From the NCBI GenBank assembly GCA_028289265.1, contig JAQGGU010000066.1, forward strand, positions 1-9,725: a stretch of 9,725 bases of DNA, given 5' to 3'. The position numbers and the translations under genes are program-made. Position 1 is the stretch's first letter. Each line of letters opens with the position of its first letter. This document shows, piece by piece, positions 1 to 5,657 of the stretch. The stretch is from Candidatus Saccharimonadota bacterium. Lineage in GTDB: Bacteria; Patescibacteriota; Saccharimonadia; Saccharimonadales; UBA4665. The notes below the pieces were generated by a model. That model was not told the origin of the DNA, made no database searches, and saw only the letters and a list, made by a program, of their open reading frames with translations.

Positions 1-255
1 CACGATCACCGCCGAAGTACCCCCAATGAGCCACAGGCTGTCAAATGATTTCTTTTGCCGGCGAACTAACAATGTCATAACAACAATATTCGTCGTAAGC
101 CCCAGTAGTGAAAGTAGGGCGAATGGGTTGAACCTAAAGTCAAAAATCGGCATGACGGTATGTGACTGTACCAGGAAGGGGACTGCCAGTAACACACCAA
201 CCAATAACAATATCCCTATGGAGAACAATGATTCTCGAGCATCAGTACGTGTCAT
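1..255 (-). CDS. N-terminal part of a multi-pass membrane protein (possible sensor kinase), cut by window edge
   Basis: The minus strand from 255 down to the window edge is an open frame of 85 codons with no stop, so the gene continues to the left. It starts with ATG at 255. The next in-frame codon set upstream reaches a TAA within 20 nt, so no longer start exists. The protein has three hydrophobic stretches: about residues 10-29, 44-64 and 73-85 onward. A charged RRQKK linker follows the second one. The second and third segments (an NPFALLSLLG start, then a basic loop, then a further helix) resemble the start of the seven-helix N-terminal region found in many bacterial histidine kinases, such as the kinase at 8141. 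That is a family-style resemblance only, because no kinase domain lies in the window. It begins 15 nt after the DUF2277 remnant and has no clear Shine-Dalgarno or adjacent -10 box, so it was probably expressed with the upstream gene. Confidence 0.72.
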   Translation of the reverse strand, partial: MTRTDARESLFSIGILLLVGVLLAVPFLVQSHTVMPIFDFRFNPFALLSLLGLTTNIVVMTLLVRRQKKSFDSLWLIGGTSAVIV

Positions 256-270
256 AGACCGTAATGGTTC

Positions 271-489
271 TTAAGCATTAGCTTTATTATGACACCTTAG
301 CTTGAGATTAACTATTCCGTAATAGGTTGCAAGCTTCGCCATTGCTCGATTTAAGGCAGCCTCACTGGCGGCTGATGGTTTTTGAAAGCCTGATATCTTC
401 TCGCAAATTGCAATGAGGCAGCCTTTACCTCGTCACTGGTTGCATGCGGTTCAATCAAAGTTGTAGAGTTGCTTAATGTTTCTACACAT
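271..489 (-). pseudogene. DUF2277 family gene broken by two frameshifts
   Basis: Reading the minus strand from the ATG at 489 gives MCRNIKQLYNF, the very characteristic start of the small DUF2277 family (usually MCRNI...NFEPPAT), followed at once by an in-frame TGA at 453-451. Moving one frame over restores EPHATSDEVKAASLQFAR (from 452 to about 399). Moving back restores ISGFQKPSAASEAALNRAM (from 396), which matches the family pattern of an ISGF-KPS-A-EAA-RA core. The first lesion looks like a 4-bp insertion after the NF codons, with GATT or TTGA repeated. The second looks like a 1-bp deletion in an AGA-AG run around 398-397. The last frame ends in TAA at 271-273, and the C-terminal part also departs from the family pattern. 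DUF2277 proteins are roughly 85-90 residues long with no established function. A TACTAT -10-like box lies 6 nt before the ATG. A sequencing error could explain one lesion but less easily both. Confidence 0.75.
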
Positions 490-551
490 AGCTCTATAGT
501 AGTAAACGAAGAGACTTGTCGGTAAGAACTGTCCCATAGTGCTTATGCTTA

Positions 552-581
552 GAGGGCCATCGTTCGCACTATTACAACTGA
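552..581. repeat. 30-bp direct repeat, copy A
   Basis: Positions 552-581 match 1572-1601 at 28 of 30 bases. The first 21 bases are identical, and the two differences sit at 573-574 (TA here, CG in the other copy). The copies are in the same orientation 1020 bp apart and enclose the arsR-SRPBCC operon exactly. No coding function or hairpin is visible in the repeat. This copy lies between the SRPBCC gene and the broken DUF2277 gene. Confidence 0.85.
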
Positions 582-610
582 ACTAACTGGTCAAAAAGCT
601 GTTTTTATAT

Positions 611-648
611 ATGAGCCGTGAGAAATCAATTCGTATCTCACGGCTCAT
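611..648 (-). terminator. Perfect 13-bp inverted repeat after the SRPBCC gene, probable terminator
   Basis: Positions 611-623 (ATGAGCCGTGAGA) and 636-648 are perfect reverse complements around a 12-nt loop. The hairpin begins 14 nt after the stop codon of the minus-strand SRPBCC gene, where an operon terminator is expected. On that strand the hairpin is followed by ATATAAAAAC and not by a U-run, so it is not a textbook intrinsic terminator. It may act instead as an mRNA 3'-end stabiliser. Confidence 0.5.
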
Positions 649-661
649 CATTCGGAGGTGA

Positions 662-1129
662 TTATTCAGCGAGTAGTGTTGCTAGTCGCTCAAAGCTCTC
701 ACGTGCGCCGCTCTCCATGCCTGTACTTACCATGCCATCACGGTCTGCAATGGTCTCGAAGACTGCCGTGCTTGTGACAGTAGTCTTACCATCTGTTTCA
801 TCGAAGCGGATGACGTTGAAGGAGACGTGGCCTGGTACTCCCTCGAACTCAAAGGTCTGGACGATTCGCTCGTCCTTGATAACGTCGTGGTAGACGCCGT
901 GAAAGCCGTATTCTGCACCAGTTGGGTCTGTGCTGACATAGCGCCACTTACCGCCAGGAACCGTGTCCATAGACTCAATCTTCATGCTAAGAACCGAAGG
1001 ACCCATCAACTGCACGAATAATTCGGGATTCGTATAAGCTTCAAAAACCTTATCTTTGGTCGCGTTAAATTCGCGGCTAGTTATGACTTCGTAGCTATTT
1101 GGTGTGGCCGTAACTGTTGTTTCTGACAT
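662..1129 (-). CDS. SRPBCC / AHSA1-like (START fold) protein
   Basis: A 155-residue soluble protein of the SRPBCC superfamily, AHSA1-like branch (proteins related to the Hsp90 ATPase activator fold). Visible marks are an N-terminal strand-helix pattern with TSREF (18-22) and KVFEAYTNPELF (27-38), PGGKWRY (58-64), the GFHGVYHDV strand (75-83), and a C-terminal helix with GMESGARESFERL (137-149). These proteins have a large hydrophobic cavity and usually bind a hydrophobic ligand; the ligand here is unknown. The frame stays open to 1195, but the ATG at 1129 is preferred. It has a good AGGAG Shine-Dalgarno (1140-1136) 6 nt upstream, it lies 11 nt after the arsR stop, and the upstream extension would overlap arsR. 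ArsR plus AHSA1-like SRPBCC is a frequent bacterial gene pair, in which the repressor probably controls the SRPBCC gene. Confidence 0.9.
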   Translation of the reverse strand: MSETTVTATPNSYEVITSREFNATKDKVFEAYTNPELFVQLMGPSVLSMKIESMDTVPGGKWRYVSTDPTGAEYGFHGVYHDVIKDERIVQTFEFEGVPGHVSFNVIRFDETDGKTTVTSTAVFETIADRDGMVSTGMESGARESFERLATLLAE

Positions 1130-1140
1130 GTATTGCTCCT

Positions 1141-1470
1141 TTATGTAGCTTGTTTCTCGAGTAAGGCGTCCAAACGTTTGTACCTGGTTTCCCATAACTT
1201 CTGGTACTCATCTAAAATTATGGTTACGCTTTCGATTGTGTCTGGTGCGATGCTTACCAGTTGCTCTTTGCCTCGGCGCCGCTTAATGACCAAGTGGGCT
1301 CGTTCCAGGACTAACAAGTGCTTCGATATCGCACCGAACGTTAATTTATAAGGCTCTGCTATTTCGCTGATACTTAGCTCTGCCGCTGCCACACGACGAA
1401 GAATATCCCGCCTCGTGGAGTCAGCCAGTGAACTAAAAATATTATCGAATTCTAACGTACGTTCTACCAT
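1141..1470 (-). CDS. ArsR-family winged-helix transcriptional repressor
   Basis: A 109-residue dimeric winged-helix DNA-binding protein of the ArsR family. The first helix carries IFSSLADSTRRDIL (11-24), the helix-turn-helix spans SISEIAEPYKLTFGAISKHL (33-52), and the wing carries IKRRRGKEQLVSI (62-74). These fit the family closely in both order and length. The protein contains no cysteine and lacks the metal-site motif of arsenic- or cadmium-sensing members, so it is unlikely to sense metals. It heads a two-gene operon with the SRPBCC protein 11 nt downstream and is expected to repress its own promoter. The ATG at 1470 follows a consensus promoter directly and has no Shine-Dalgarno, so the mRNA is probably leaderless. 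Confidence 0.92.
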   Translation of the reverse strand: MVERTLEFDNIFSSLADSTRRDILRRVAAAELSISEIAEPYKLTFGAISKHLLVLERAHLVIKRRRGKEQLVSIAPDTIESVTIILDEYQKLWETRYKRLDALLEKQAT

Positions 1471-1478
1471 GCAGTAGA

Positions 1479-1507
1479 ATGATATAGTTTCCCATTAGTA
1501 ATGTCAA
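1479..1507 (-). promoter_or_regulatory. Sigma-70-type promoter of the arsR operon
   Basis: On the minus strand, TTGACA (1507-1502) is followed by a 17-nt spacer and TATCAT (1484-1479). The -35 is a perfect consensus and the -10 matches 5 of 6. Transcription should begin about 1471-1473, at or within 3 nt of the ATG at 1470. The ArsR operator probably overlaps this promoter, but no clear palindrome was found. Confidence 0.75.
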
Positions 1508-1525
1508 TAGTTATTCGTATTCTAA

Positions 1526-1557
1526 ATATAAAGCCACTCTCTAGAGTGGCTTTATAT
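1526..1557 (-). terminator. Bidirectional intrinsic terminator after the 157-residue protein gene
   Basis: Positions 1526-1539 and 1544-1557 are perfect reverse complements (14 bp) around TCTA. The GC core is GCCACTC/GAGTGGC and both arms are flanked by AAA/TTT. Read on the minus strand the hairpin ends in GGCTTTATAT. It separates the upstream gene (1604-2077) from the arsR promoter, 47 nt after the stop codon. Confidence 0.7.
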
Positions 1558-1571
1558 ACTAATTCTTACTG

Positions 1572-1601
1572 GAGGGCCATCGTTCGCACTATCGCAACTG
1601 A
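1572..1601. repeat. 30-bp direct repeat, copy B
   Basis: This is the second copy of the 28/30 repeat at 552-581. It lies directly after the stop codon of the 157-residue protein gene (TAA at 1606-1604) and before the terminator. On the minus strand it ends in TGGCCCTCCA (together with 1571 and 1570), the same ten bases as the 3' end of the tRNA-Lys gene at 2131-2140. That may be chance, or it may hint at an attachment-site origin. Confidence 0.85.
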
Positions 1602-1603
1602 GA

Positions 1604-2077
1604 TTAGTCAGACGCAGCCCCAAATAGGAATAGACTTTCGCCCTCTGGGTTCAAGATGACAAACGCAAAATGCCAAAAAGTGTAATAAATTGGCAGCCCT
1701 TCTTCAATACTTGTTGAGTATATGATGCTACTATCTGATACGAAATCACATATCTTGCTTACAAAATCTTGTTGCGTTTCCTTAAGAGATGTTTCTTGCT
1801 CGGAAGTTAGTTCCAATCCTGCACCTTGGTCTCCCCGATAGTCAAAGCAGTTCTGAACTTGCTTAAGCATCGCGTTGCTGTCGGTAATCTCATAGGATGC
1901 ATCACCGGGCTTAGATTTTTCGTATTGTTTTTTAATTTCTTGCTGGACGTCCTCTAGGCTTTGCGCCGAGGCTATTTTTATTACACCAAACGACGGGGCA
2001 TAGTTGTGGCCGTACATTTGGCGAGCGAGTTGCCAGCCTAAGGCATCAATTTCATTTTTTGGTTCTTGTGCGTTCAT
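1604..2077 (-). CDS. Hypothetical 157-residue soluble protein
   Basis: A 157-residue acidic protein that I do not recognise. There is no signal peptide or membrane segment. The N-terminal half is helical in character, including a charged stretch around 40-57. Residues 90-115 are again likely helix. The C-terminal 30 residues are rich in aromatic and beta-forming residues (YYTFWHFAFVIL near 130-141) and end in GAASD, which suggests a final beta-hairpin. It contains two cysteines, about residues 78 and 109. The ATG at 2077 lies 7 nt after a TATACT -10 box with no Shine-Dalgarno, so translation is probably leaderless. Codon use and length look like a genuine gene. It forms a single-gene unit between the tRNA terminator and the terminator at 1526-1557. 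Confidence 0.75.
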   Translation of the reverse strand: MNAQEPKNEIDALGWQLARQMYGHNYAPSFGVIKIASAQSLEDVQQEIKKQYEKSKPGDASYEITDSNAMLKQVQNCFDYRGDQGAGLELTSEQETSLKETQQDFVSKICDFVSDSSIIYSTSIEEGLPIYYTFWHFAFVILNPEGESLFLFGAASD

Positions 2078-2084
2078 AATTTGA

Positions 2085-2090
2085 AGTATA
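2085..2090 (-). promoter_or_regulatory. -10 box of the 157-residue protein gene
   Basis: TATACT on the minus strand (2090-2085) matches the -10 consensus at 5 of 6. It ends 7 nt before the ATG at 2077. No good -35 is seen at the expected distance, because that position is occupied by the tRNA terminator hairpin. The predicted start site is at or next to the ATG. Confidence 0.5.
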
Positions 2091-2094
2091 ACAA

Positions 2095-2116
2095 AAACTC
2101 CTCAAAAGAGGAGTTT
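2095..2116 (-). terminator. Intrinsic terminator of the tRNA-Lys transcript
   Basis: On the minus strand a 9-bp perfect stem, AAACTCCTC (2116-2108) with GAGGAGTTT (2103-2095), closes a TTTT loop. The T-run continues to 2093 and is then broken by GT. It lies 15 nt after the 3' end of the tRNA. Confidence 0.8.
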
Positions 2117-2130
2117 AGGTAAATCTCGAT

Positions 2131-2207
2131 TGGAGGGCCAGCGGGGACTTGAACCCCGGACACCCTGCTTAAGAGGCAGGTGCTCTAACCAGCTGAGCTA
2201 CTGGCCC
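2131..2207 (-). tRNA. tRNA-Lys, anticodon CTT, CCA encoded
   Basis: The minus strand folds as a full cloverleaf of 77 nt. The acceptor stem is GGGCCAG/CTGGCCC, the D stem GCTC/GAGC has a 9-nt loop AGCTGGTTA, and the anticodon stem CCTGC/GCAGG has loop CTCTTAA, giving anticodon CTT for the AAG codon. The variable loop is GTGTC, and the T arm is CGGGG-TTCAAGT-CCCCG. The CCA end is encoded at 2133-2131. The discriminator base is T (2134), where bacterial lysine tRNAs usually carry A, so the identity rests on the anticodon. A promoter lies at 2352-2380 and a terminator at 2095-2116, giving a leader of about 138 nt. Confidence 0.96.
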
Positions 2208-2345
2208 ATACTACGGTGCAAACCCTGAAGGGTTTTCCCGACGCACCAGCAAAATGAGATACATTTTGTCGGGCTTCCCCTTTCCGTGCGTGGTTTACGG
2301 TCTGAAGTGTCCGTATCACTCGCTTACAATGGGGCGCGGTGCAAC
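2208..2345 (-). ncRNA. Candidate structured RNA or tRNA leader between promoter and tRNA-Lys
   Basis: About 138 nt between the predicted start site (near 2345) and the tRNA hold no credible gene but many complementary segments. There is AAACCC/GGGTTT (2220-2225 with 2230-2235), CAAAATG/CATTTTG (2250-2256 with 2262-2268) and TACGG/CCGTA (2296-2300 with 2311-2315). In addition CCCGAC/GTCGGG (2237-2242 with 2268-2273) and GGTGC/GCACC (2215-2219 with 2243-2247) interleave as a pseudoknot. A second GGTGC (2338-2342) could compete for the same GCACC partner. The stretch is GC-rich compared with other spacers here. It does not match tmRNA, SRP RNA or RNase P signatures that I know. It may be a processed leader, an independent small RNA, or a switch. 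Confidence 0.4.
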
Positions 2346-2351
2346 GGGAAT

Positions 2352-2380
2352 ACTTTAGCAAAATACCTCTGTTTTGGCAA
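2352..2380 (-). promoter_or_regulatory. Probable promoter for the structured leader and tRNA-Lys
   Basis: On the minus strand, TTGCCA (2380-2375; 5 of 6 to consensus) is followed by a 17-nt spacer and TAAAGT (2357-2352; 4 of 6). The start site would be near 2345, beginning GUUGCACC. Confidence 0.5.
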
Positions 2381-2414
2381 TACCCAAACACAACCCGCAT
2401 AAGCGCCCCTTATC

Positions 2415-2423
2415 TGTTACAAT
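2415..2423 (+). promoter_or_regulatory. Extended -10 promoter of folD-murI
   Basis: TGTTACAAT is an extended -10 element (TGn plus TACAAT, 5 of 6). It ends 7 nt before the folD ATG at 2431. No -35 is recognisable, as expected for an extended -10 promoter. The predicted start site falls on or beside the ATG, so there is no room for a riboswitch leader. Confidence 0.6.
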
Positions 2424-2430
2424 AGTTCAA

Positions 2431-3237
2431 ATGAAGATATTAAACGGCAGAGAACTGGCTGAGTTTATAAAAGAACGGCAGGCACATGAGGTGCGGGCTC
2501 TTCGCCAGGCGCACGATATTTATCCCAAGCTGGCTATTGTCGTGACCGTAGAGAATCCTGTTATCGATGTTTATATGCGTATGAAAAATAGATATGGTGC
2601 CGATATCCTTGTCGATGTCGACATCCACAGGGTCAAGCAGGATGACGCGCCCAAGCTTATACAAGAGCTCAACGAGGACCCAGGTGTCCATGGGATCATT
2701 GTGCAGTTGCCACTGGAGCGCCCAGATGAAACGGATGCCATCGTCGATCTTGTCATGCCAGAAAAGGATGTCGACGCTCTTGGAAGGGATGCTATTTTTG
2801 ACCCGGCAACTCCTATGGCTATTCTCTGGCTATTAGCTGGCTACAATGTCGACTTGCAGGGCAAAAAAGTACTACTCATCGGTCGCGGCAAGCTCGTCGG
2901 GGCGCCGCTGGAGCGAATATTCCAGAGTTCTGGTATCGATGTTTCGGTTGCGACGCGCGCCACAGAAGACCTTGCGGCTGAAACTCTTCAGGCGGATGTC
3001 ATTATCACTGCTACCGGTAGCCCCGCCATCTTATATGCGGATATGATCAAGGAAAAGGCCGTTGTTGTGGATGCTGGTGTGGCAGGCGAGGAAGGTAAGA
3101 CCGTCGGCGACCTGGCTGAAGATGTGTACAAGCGTGATGACCTGACTATTACGCCGACAAAAGGCGGTGTCGGTCCACTGACCGTTTCTGCTTTGTTCGA
3201 GAACGTTATTCGCGCCGCAAAACAGAGGATACAATGA
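2431..3237 (+). CDS. folD: Bifunctional methylene-THF dehydrogenase / methenyl-THF cyclohydrolase
   Basis: FolD oxidises 5,10-methylene-tetrahydrofolate with NADP and hydrolyses the product to 10-formyl-tetrahydrofolate, supplying one-carbon units in the cytoplasm. The protein has 268 residues, slightly short for the family (about 280-300). The folate domain shows ILNGRELAEF (3-12), the catalytic tyrosine and lysine in VYMRMK (Y48, K52), QLPLERP and the PEKDVDALG loop. The Rossmann domain shows LLIGRGKLVGAPL in place of the usual GRS-VG-P motif (Ser replaced by Gly), then VIITATGSP and TPTKGGVGPLT. The sequence is divergent but keeps the catalytic pair. The frame is open from 2374, but the ATG at 2431 matches the family start and follows a -10 box by 7 nt. 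The TGA stop overlaps the murI ATG (ATGA), so the two genes are cotranscribed and translationally coupled. Confidence 0.93.
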   Translation: MKILNGRELAEFIKERQAHEVRALRQAHDIYPKLAIVVTVENPVIDVYMRMKNRYGADILVDVDIHRVKQDDAPKLIQELNEDPGVHGIIVQLPLERPDETDAIVDLVMPEKDVDALGRDAIFDPATPMAILWLLAGYNVDLQGKKVLLIGRGKLVGAPLERIFQSSGIDVSVATRATEDLAAETLQADVIITATGSPAILYADMIKEKAVVVDAGVAGEEGKTVGDLAEDVYKRDDLTITPTKGGVGPLTVSALFENVIRAAKQRIQ

Positions 3238-3881
3238 AAATAGGTGTATTTGACTCCGGTATGGGCGGGTTGTCGGTCGCGCGGGCGATCGAAAGAGACT
3301 TGCCCGAATATGAAGTACTATTCAGGAACGACGCCAAGCATGTACCGTACGGTTCAAAAACGCCGGAAGTACTGCTGGGCTATGTTGAGCCAATCCTGCA
3401 ATCCTTGGCCGACGCCGGTTGTGAGGTCGTCGTCGTGGCCTGCAATACCGTATCAACGACCCTGATAGACCAGCTTCGCGGCCGCATCTCCGTGCCGCTT
3501 ATAGCCATGGAACCTATGGTAAAGCCGGCAGCTAAGATGACGAAAAGCGGCGTGATCGCTGTCTGTGCGACCCCTACAACCCTAAAGAGTGCGCGCTATG
3601 CCTGGTTGAAACAAGAATATGCAAAGGATATTAAAGTAGTTGAACCCGATTGCCGTAACTGGAGTAGGATGATCGAAGCCAAAAAATTCGACGCGGCACT
3701 GGTGCAGGATGAGATTAATGACGCCATAGTTCTTGGCGCTGATGTCATAGTCTTAGGCTGCACGCATTACCACTGGATTCAGGAAGAAATCAAAGCTATT
3801 GCCGGAAGCCGTGCGCAAGTTATCCAGCCGGAACCGGCTATTATTAAACAGTTGAAGACCGTTATCAGTAAGTTATCTTAG
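3234..3881 (+). CDS. murI: Glutamate racemase (short form)
   Basis: The Asp/Glu racemase fold enzyme interconverts L- and D-glutamate, giving D-glutamate for peptidoglycan. It carries the N-terminal FDSGMGGLSV motif (D7, S8 at 6-15), VPYGSKTPE (37-45), the first catalytic cysteine in VACNTVST (C70), ATPTTLKSARY, and the second cysteine in LGCTHYHW (C176). All proton-transfer residues expected for MurI are present. At 215 residues it is clearly shorter than the usual 255-285, with compressed loops and C-terminus, so a broader Asp/Glu racemase role is possible but less likely. An AGAGG Shine-Dalgarno precedes the ATG, which overlaps the folD stop. The gene faces murD, whose product uses D-glutamate, with only 8 nt between their stop codons and no visible terminator hairpin. 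Confidence 0.88.
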   Translation: MKIGVFDSGMGGLSVARAIERDLPEYEVLFRNDAKHVPYGSKTPEVLLGYVEPILQSLADAGCEVVVVACNTVSTTLIDQLRGRISVPLIAMEPMVKPAAKMTKSGVIAVCATPTTLKSARYAWLKQEYAKDIKVVEPDCRNWSRMIEAKKFDAALVQDEINDAIVLGADVIVLGCTHYHWIQEEIKAIAGSRAQVIQPEPAIIKQLKTVISKLS

Positions 3882-3889
3882 ACGTATAT

Positions 3890-5230
3890 CTATTGGGCCA
3901 GAGAGTTTACGGCCTGCTGGAATTGGGCTGCTCTGTCCTTGTAATCTTTGAACAGGTCGAAGCTGGCGCAACCGGTAGACAGCAGCACTACATCCCCGCT
4001 CTCAGCGAATGACTTAGCAGTAGCTACGATGTCCGTCATGTTGTCGCCGCCATGTACGATAGTGGCATAGCCGGCACCGATGAGAGCTTTTTCAATGGCT
4101 GGGGCAGTTTCCCCTATCAGGATGGCAAACTTTACATGGTGGGATTTGACAGTGCGCGCCAATTCATCAAAAGAGGTCCCTTTGTCTGATCCGCCGAGAA
4201 TCACAATTTTCGGTTCCTCAAAGGCTTCGATGGCTACCATGGCCGTTTCTGGCGTCGTGCCGAAAGAGTCGTCATAGTACGCTACGCCATTTAGGGTGCG
4301 CACCAGCTCGAGGCGGTGTTCTAGACCGCTAAAAGTAGTCACTACTTGGCGTACGGCCTCTCTGTCATGTCCAATAATTTCCCAGGTCGCAGCAATGGCG
4401 GCGCAGACATTATCCCAGTTGTGCTCTCCTAGTAATGCTAATTCATCAACACTACAAATCTCTTCGTTTGCCGCCACGATATGGCCATTTTCTACCCGCA
4501 CACCACGTTCAGGTTCCTGAGAAAGCCCTACGAGATGGTTGATAGGCTTAGTTTGGTACCAGCCTTTTACGCCCGGACTCGAGCGGACTATTTCTATAGA
4601 GTTCTCACTGCAGGCGTTGTATATCGCAAGGTCTTCTGGCGTTTGGTGCGCGAAAAGCTGCCGTTTAGCGTCAAGATATTCAGCCATATCGGCATGCCAG
4701 TTGAGGTGTTCCGGCACCACCATCAGGCACACCGCGGCATTCGGCGAATACTTGCAGTCGATGAGTTGGAAGCTGGAAAGCTCCAGGACTACCCAATCAT
4801 CGACGGTTACTTCTTGTATAAAACTGAGTGCAGGCACGCCAATGTTGCCGCCGAGAAACACTTTATTGCCAGCTGCCTCGAGGATTTTAGTAATAAGCGT
4901 GCTGGTCGTACCCTTACCTTTGGTGCCGGTAACGCCAATGATATTTTTGGTAGGGGAGGCTTTGAAAAATTCGTTGGTGCCGGAAGTGATCTTGTCGGCA
5001 ACCGTTGGATTATTCTCCAATATAAGAGAGGGCTTGAGACCGGGCGTGCGGACGAGGACGTCGAATCGGTCAAGGTCTTTCAGGTAATCCGGTCCCAGTA
5101 CGCTGTCAGCGCCTTCGGGTATCTCGATGTCGGTCTTCTGGTCACAAATAGTGACGTCATGGCCTTGGGCTTTAAAATACTCGTAGGAAACTTTACCTTC
5201 GGTGTCGTAGCCTAAAATCGCAACTTTCAT
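3890..5230 (-). CDS. murD: UDP-N-acetylmuramoyl-L-alanine--D-glutamate ligase
   Basis: MurD adds D-glutamate to UDP-MurNAc-L-alanine with ATP, the second amino acid step of peptidoglycan precursor synthesis in the cytoplasm. The 446-residue protein has normal length and all three Mur ligase domains. An N-terminal Rossmann-like UMP-binding domain starts MKVAILGYDTEGK. The central ATPase carries the P-loop GVTGTKGKGTT (99-109), NIGVPAL (129-135), LELSSFQL (149-156), HLNWH (175-179) and the lysine expected to be carbamylated in YLDAKRQLF (K189). The C-terminal domain carries GLEHRLE (302-308), DDSFGTTPE (320-328), GGSDKG (346-351) and STGCASFDLF (418-427) for D-glutamate binding. Its ATG overlaps the TAA of the upstream receiver gene by one base (TAATG), which implies translational coupling. 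No separate promoter is apparent. Confidence 0.97.
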   Translation of the reverse strand: MKVAILGYDTEGKVSYEYFKAQGHDVTICDQKTDIEIPEGADSVLGPDYLKDLDRFDVLVRTPGLKPSLILENNPTVADKITSGTNEFFKASPTKNIIGVTGTKGKGTTSTLITKILEAAGNKVFLGGNIGVPALSFIQEVTVDDWVVLELSSFQLIDCKYSPNAAVCLMVVPEHLNWHADMAEYLDAKRQLFAHQTPEDLAIYNACSENSIEIVRSSPGVKGWYQTKPINHLVGLSQEPERGVRVENGHIVAANEEICSVDELALLGEHNWDNVCAAIAATWEIIGHDREAVRQVVTTFSGLEHRLELVRTLNGVAYYDDSFGTTPETAMVAIEAFEEPKIVILGGSDKGTSFDELARTVKSHHVKFAILIGETAPAIEKALIGAGYATIVHGGDNMTDIVATAKSFAESGDVVLLSTGCASFDLFKDYKDRAAQFQQAVNSLAQ

Positions 5231-5598
5231 TACGCGCTTAGGTGTTCTTTAACGAGTTCGGCGACCTGGCGCGGTGTCATGTCCGCCTTCAGGATGACTG
5301 CGGTGACGTTCAATGAACGGACGGAGTCAGGAATTTCCTGTTCGCCTTTGTTGGTAAGGATAATAACCTTGATATCTTTGCCCCAGTCGGTGGCGCGCAG
5401 TTTGGCGAGCATTTCGTCGCCCGTCATTTCGGGCATCATGAGGTCGAGCAGGATGATGTCCGGCTTCATAGATTCAGTGAGCTCAAGGCCGAGCTTACCA
5501 TTTTCGGCAGTCTCTACGTCATAATTTTCGGCTTCAAATTTGAAGCGGTACATCTGTGATATTGCTTGATCGTCTTCGATAATGGCTATTTTGGGCAT
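5230..5598 (-). CDS. Receiver-only (CheY-like) response regulator 1
   Basis: A 122-residue free-standing receiver domain with no output domain. All phosphorylation residues are present: the acidic pocket E8, D9 and D10, the phospho-acceptor D52 in ILLDLMMPEM, the switch threonine T82 in IILTN, and lysine K104 in VILKAD. Without a DNA-binding or enzyme domain it must act by protein contact or as a phosphorelay shuttle. It is closely similar to the next receiver gene upstream (shared GDEML--LR-TDWG blocks), so the two are probably tandem duplicates. It is coupled to murD through TAATG. It has its own -10 box (TATAAA) 8 nt before the ATG and no Shine-Dalgarno. The cognate kinase is unknown; the kinase at 8141 is a candidate. 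Confidence 0.93.
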   Translation of the reverse strand: MPKIAIIEDDQAISQMYRFKFEAENYDVETAENGKLGLELTESMKPDIILLDLMMPEMTGDEMLAKLRATDWGKDIKVIILTNKGEQEIPDSVRSLNVTAVILKADMTPRQVAELVKEHLSA

Positions 5599-5606
5599 AG
5601 CTGCAT

Positions 5607-5634
5607 TTTATATGAATCACCTCATAAAGTACAA
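5607..5634 (-). promoter_or_regulatory. Promoter of response regulator 1 and murD
   Basis: On the minus strand, TTGTAC (5634-5629) is followed by a 16-nt spacer and TATAAA (5612-5607). The -10 matches 5 of 6 and ends 8 nt before the ATG at 5598. The predicted start site is within about 2 nt of the ATG. Confidence 0.5.
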
Positions 5635-5657
5635 ATTGTAGGTTTCTATTTTGTGCT

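Noticed and set aside
552..1601. The two 30-bp copies as a CRISPR array or integron attC sites
   Set aside because: Only two copies 1 kb apart with a full operon between them rule out CRISPR, and the inverse and core attC boxes with internal palindrome are not present.
2185..2400. A 71-codon minus-strand frame across the tRNA leader
   Set aside because: It overlaps the tRNA 5' end and has no protein-like composition. The complementary segments favour structured RNA.
2374..2430. Upstream in-frame ATG that would extend FolD by 19 residues
   Set aside because: The extension covers the -10 box, has no Shine-Dalgarno, and is not part of the FolD family, which starts at MKILNGRELAEF.
2208..2430. 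A tetrahydrofolate riboswitch in front of folD
   Set aside because: The conserved riboswitch core sequences were not recognised, and the folD promoter sits directly at its start codon, leaving no leader RNA.
4481..5215. A 244-codon plus-strand open frame inside murD
   Set aside because: It lies wholly antisense to a complete MurD with all motifs, and its translation has no recognisable domain, so it is a shadow frame.
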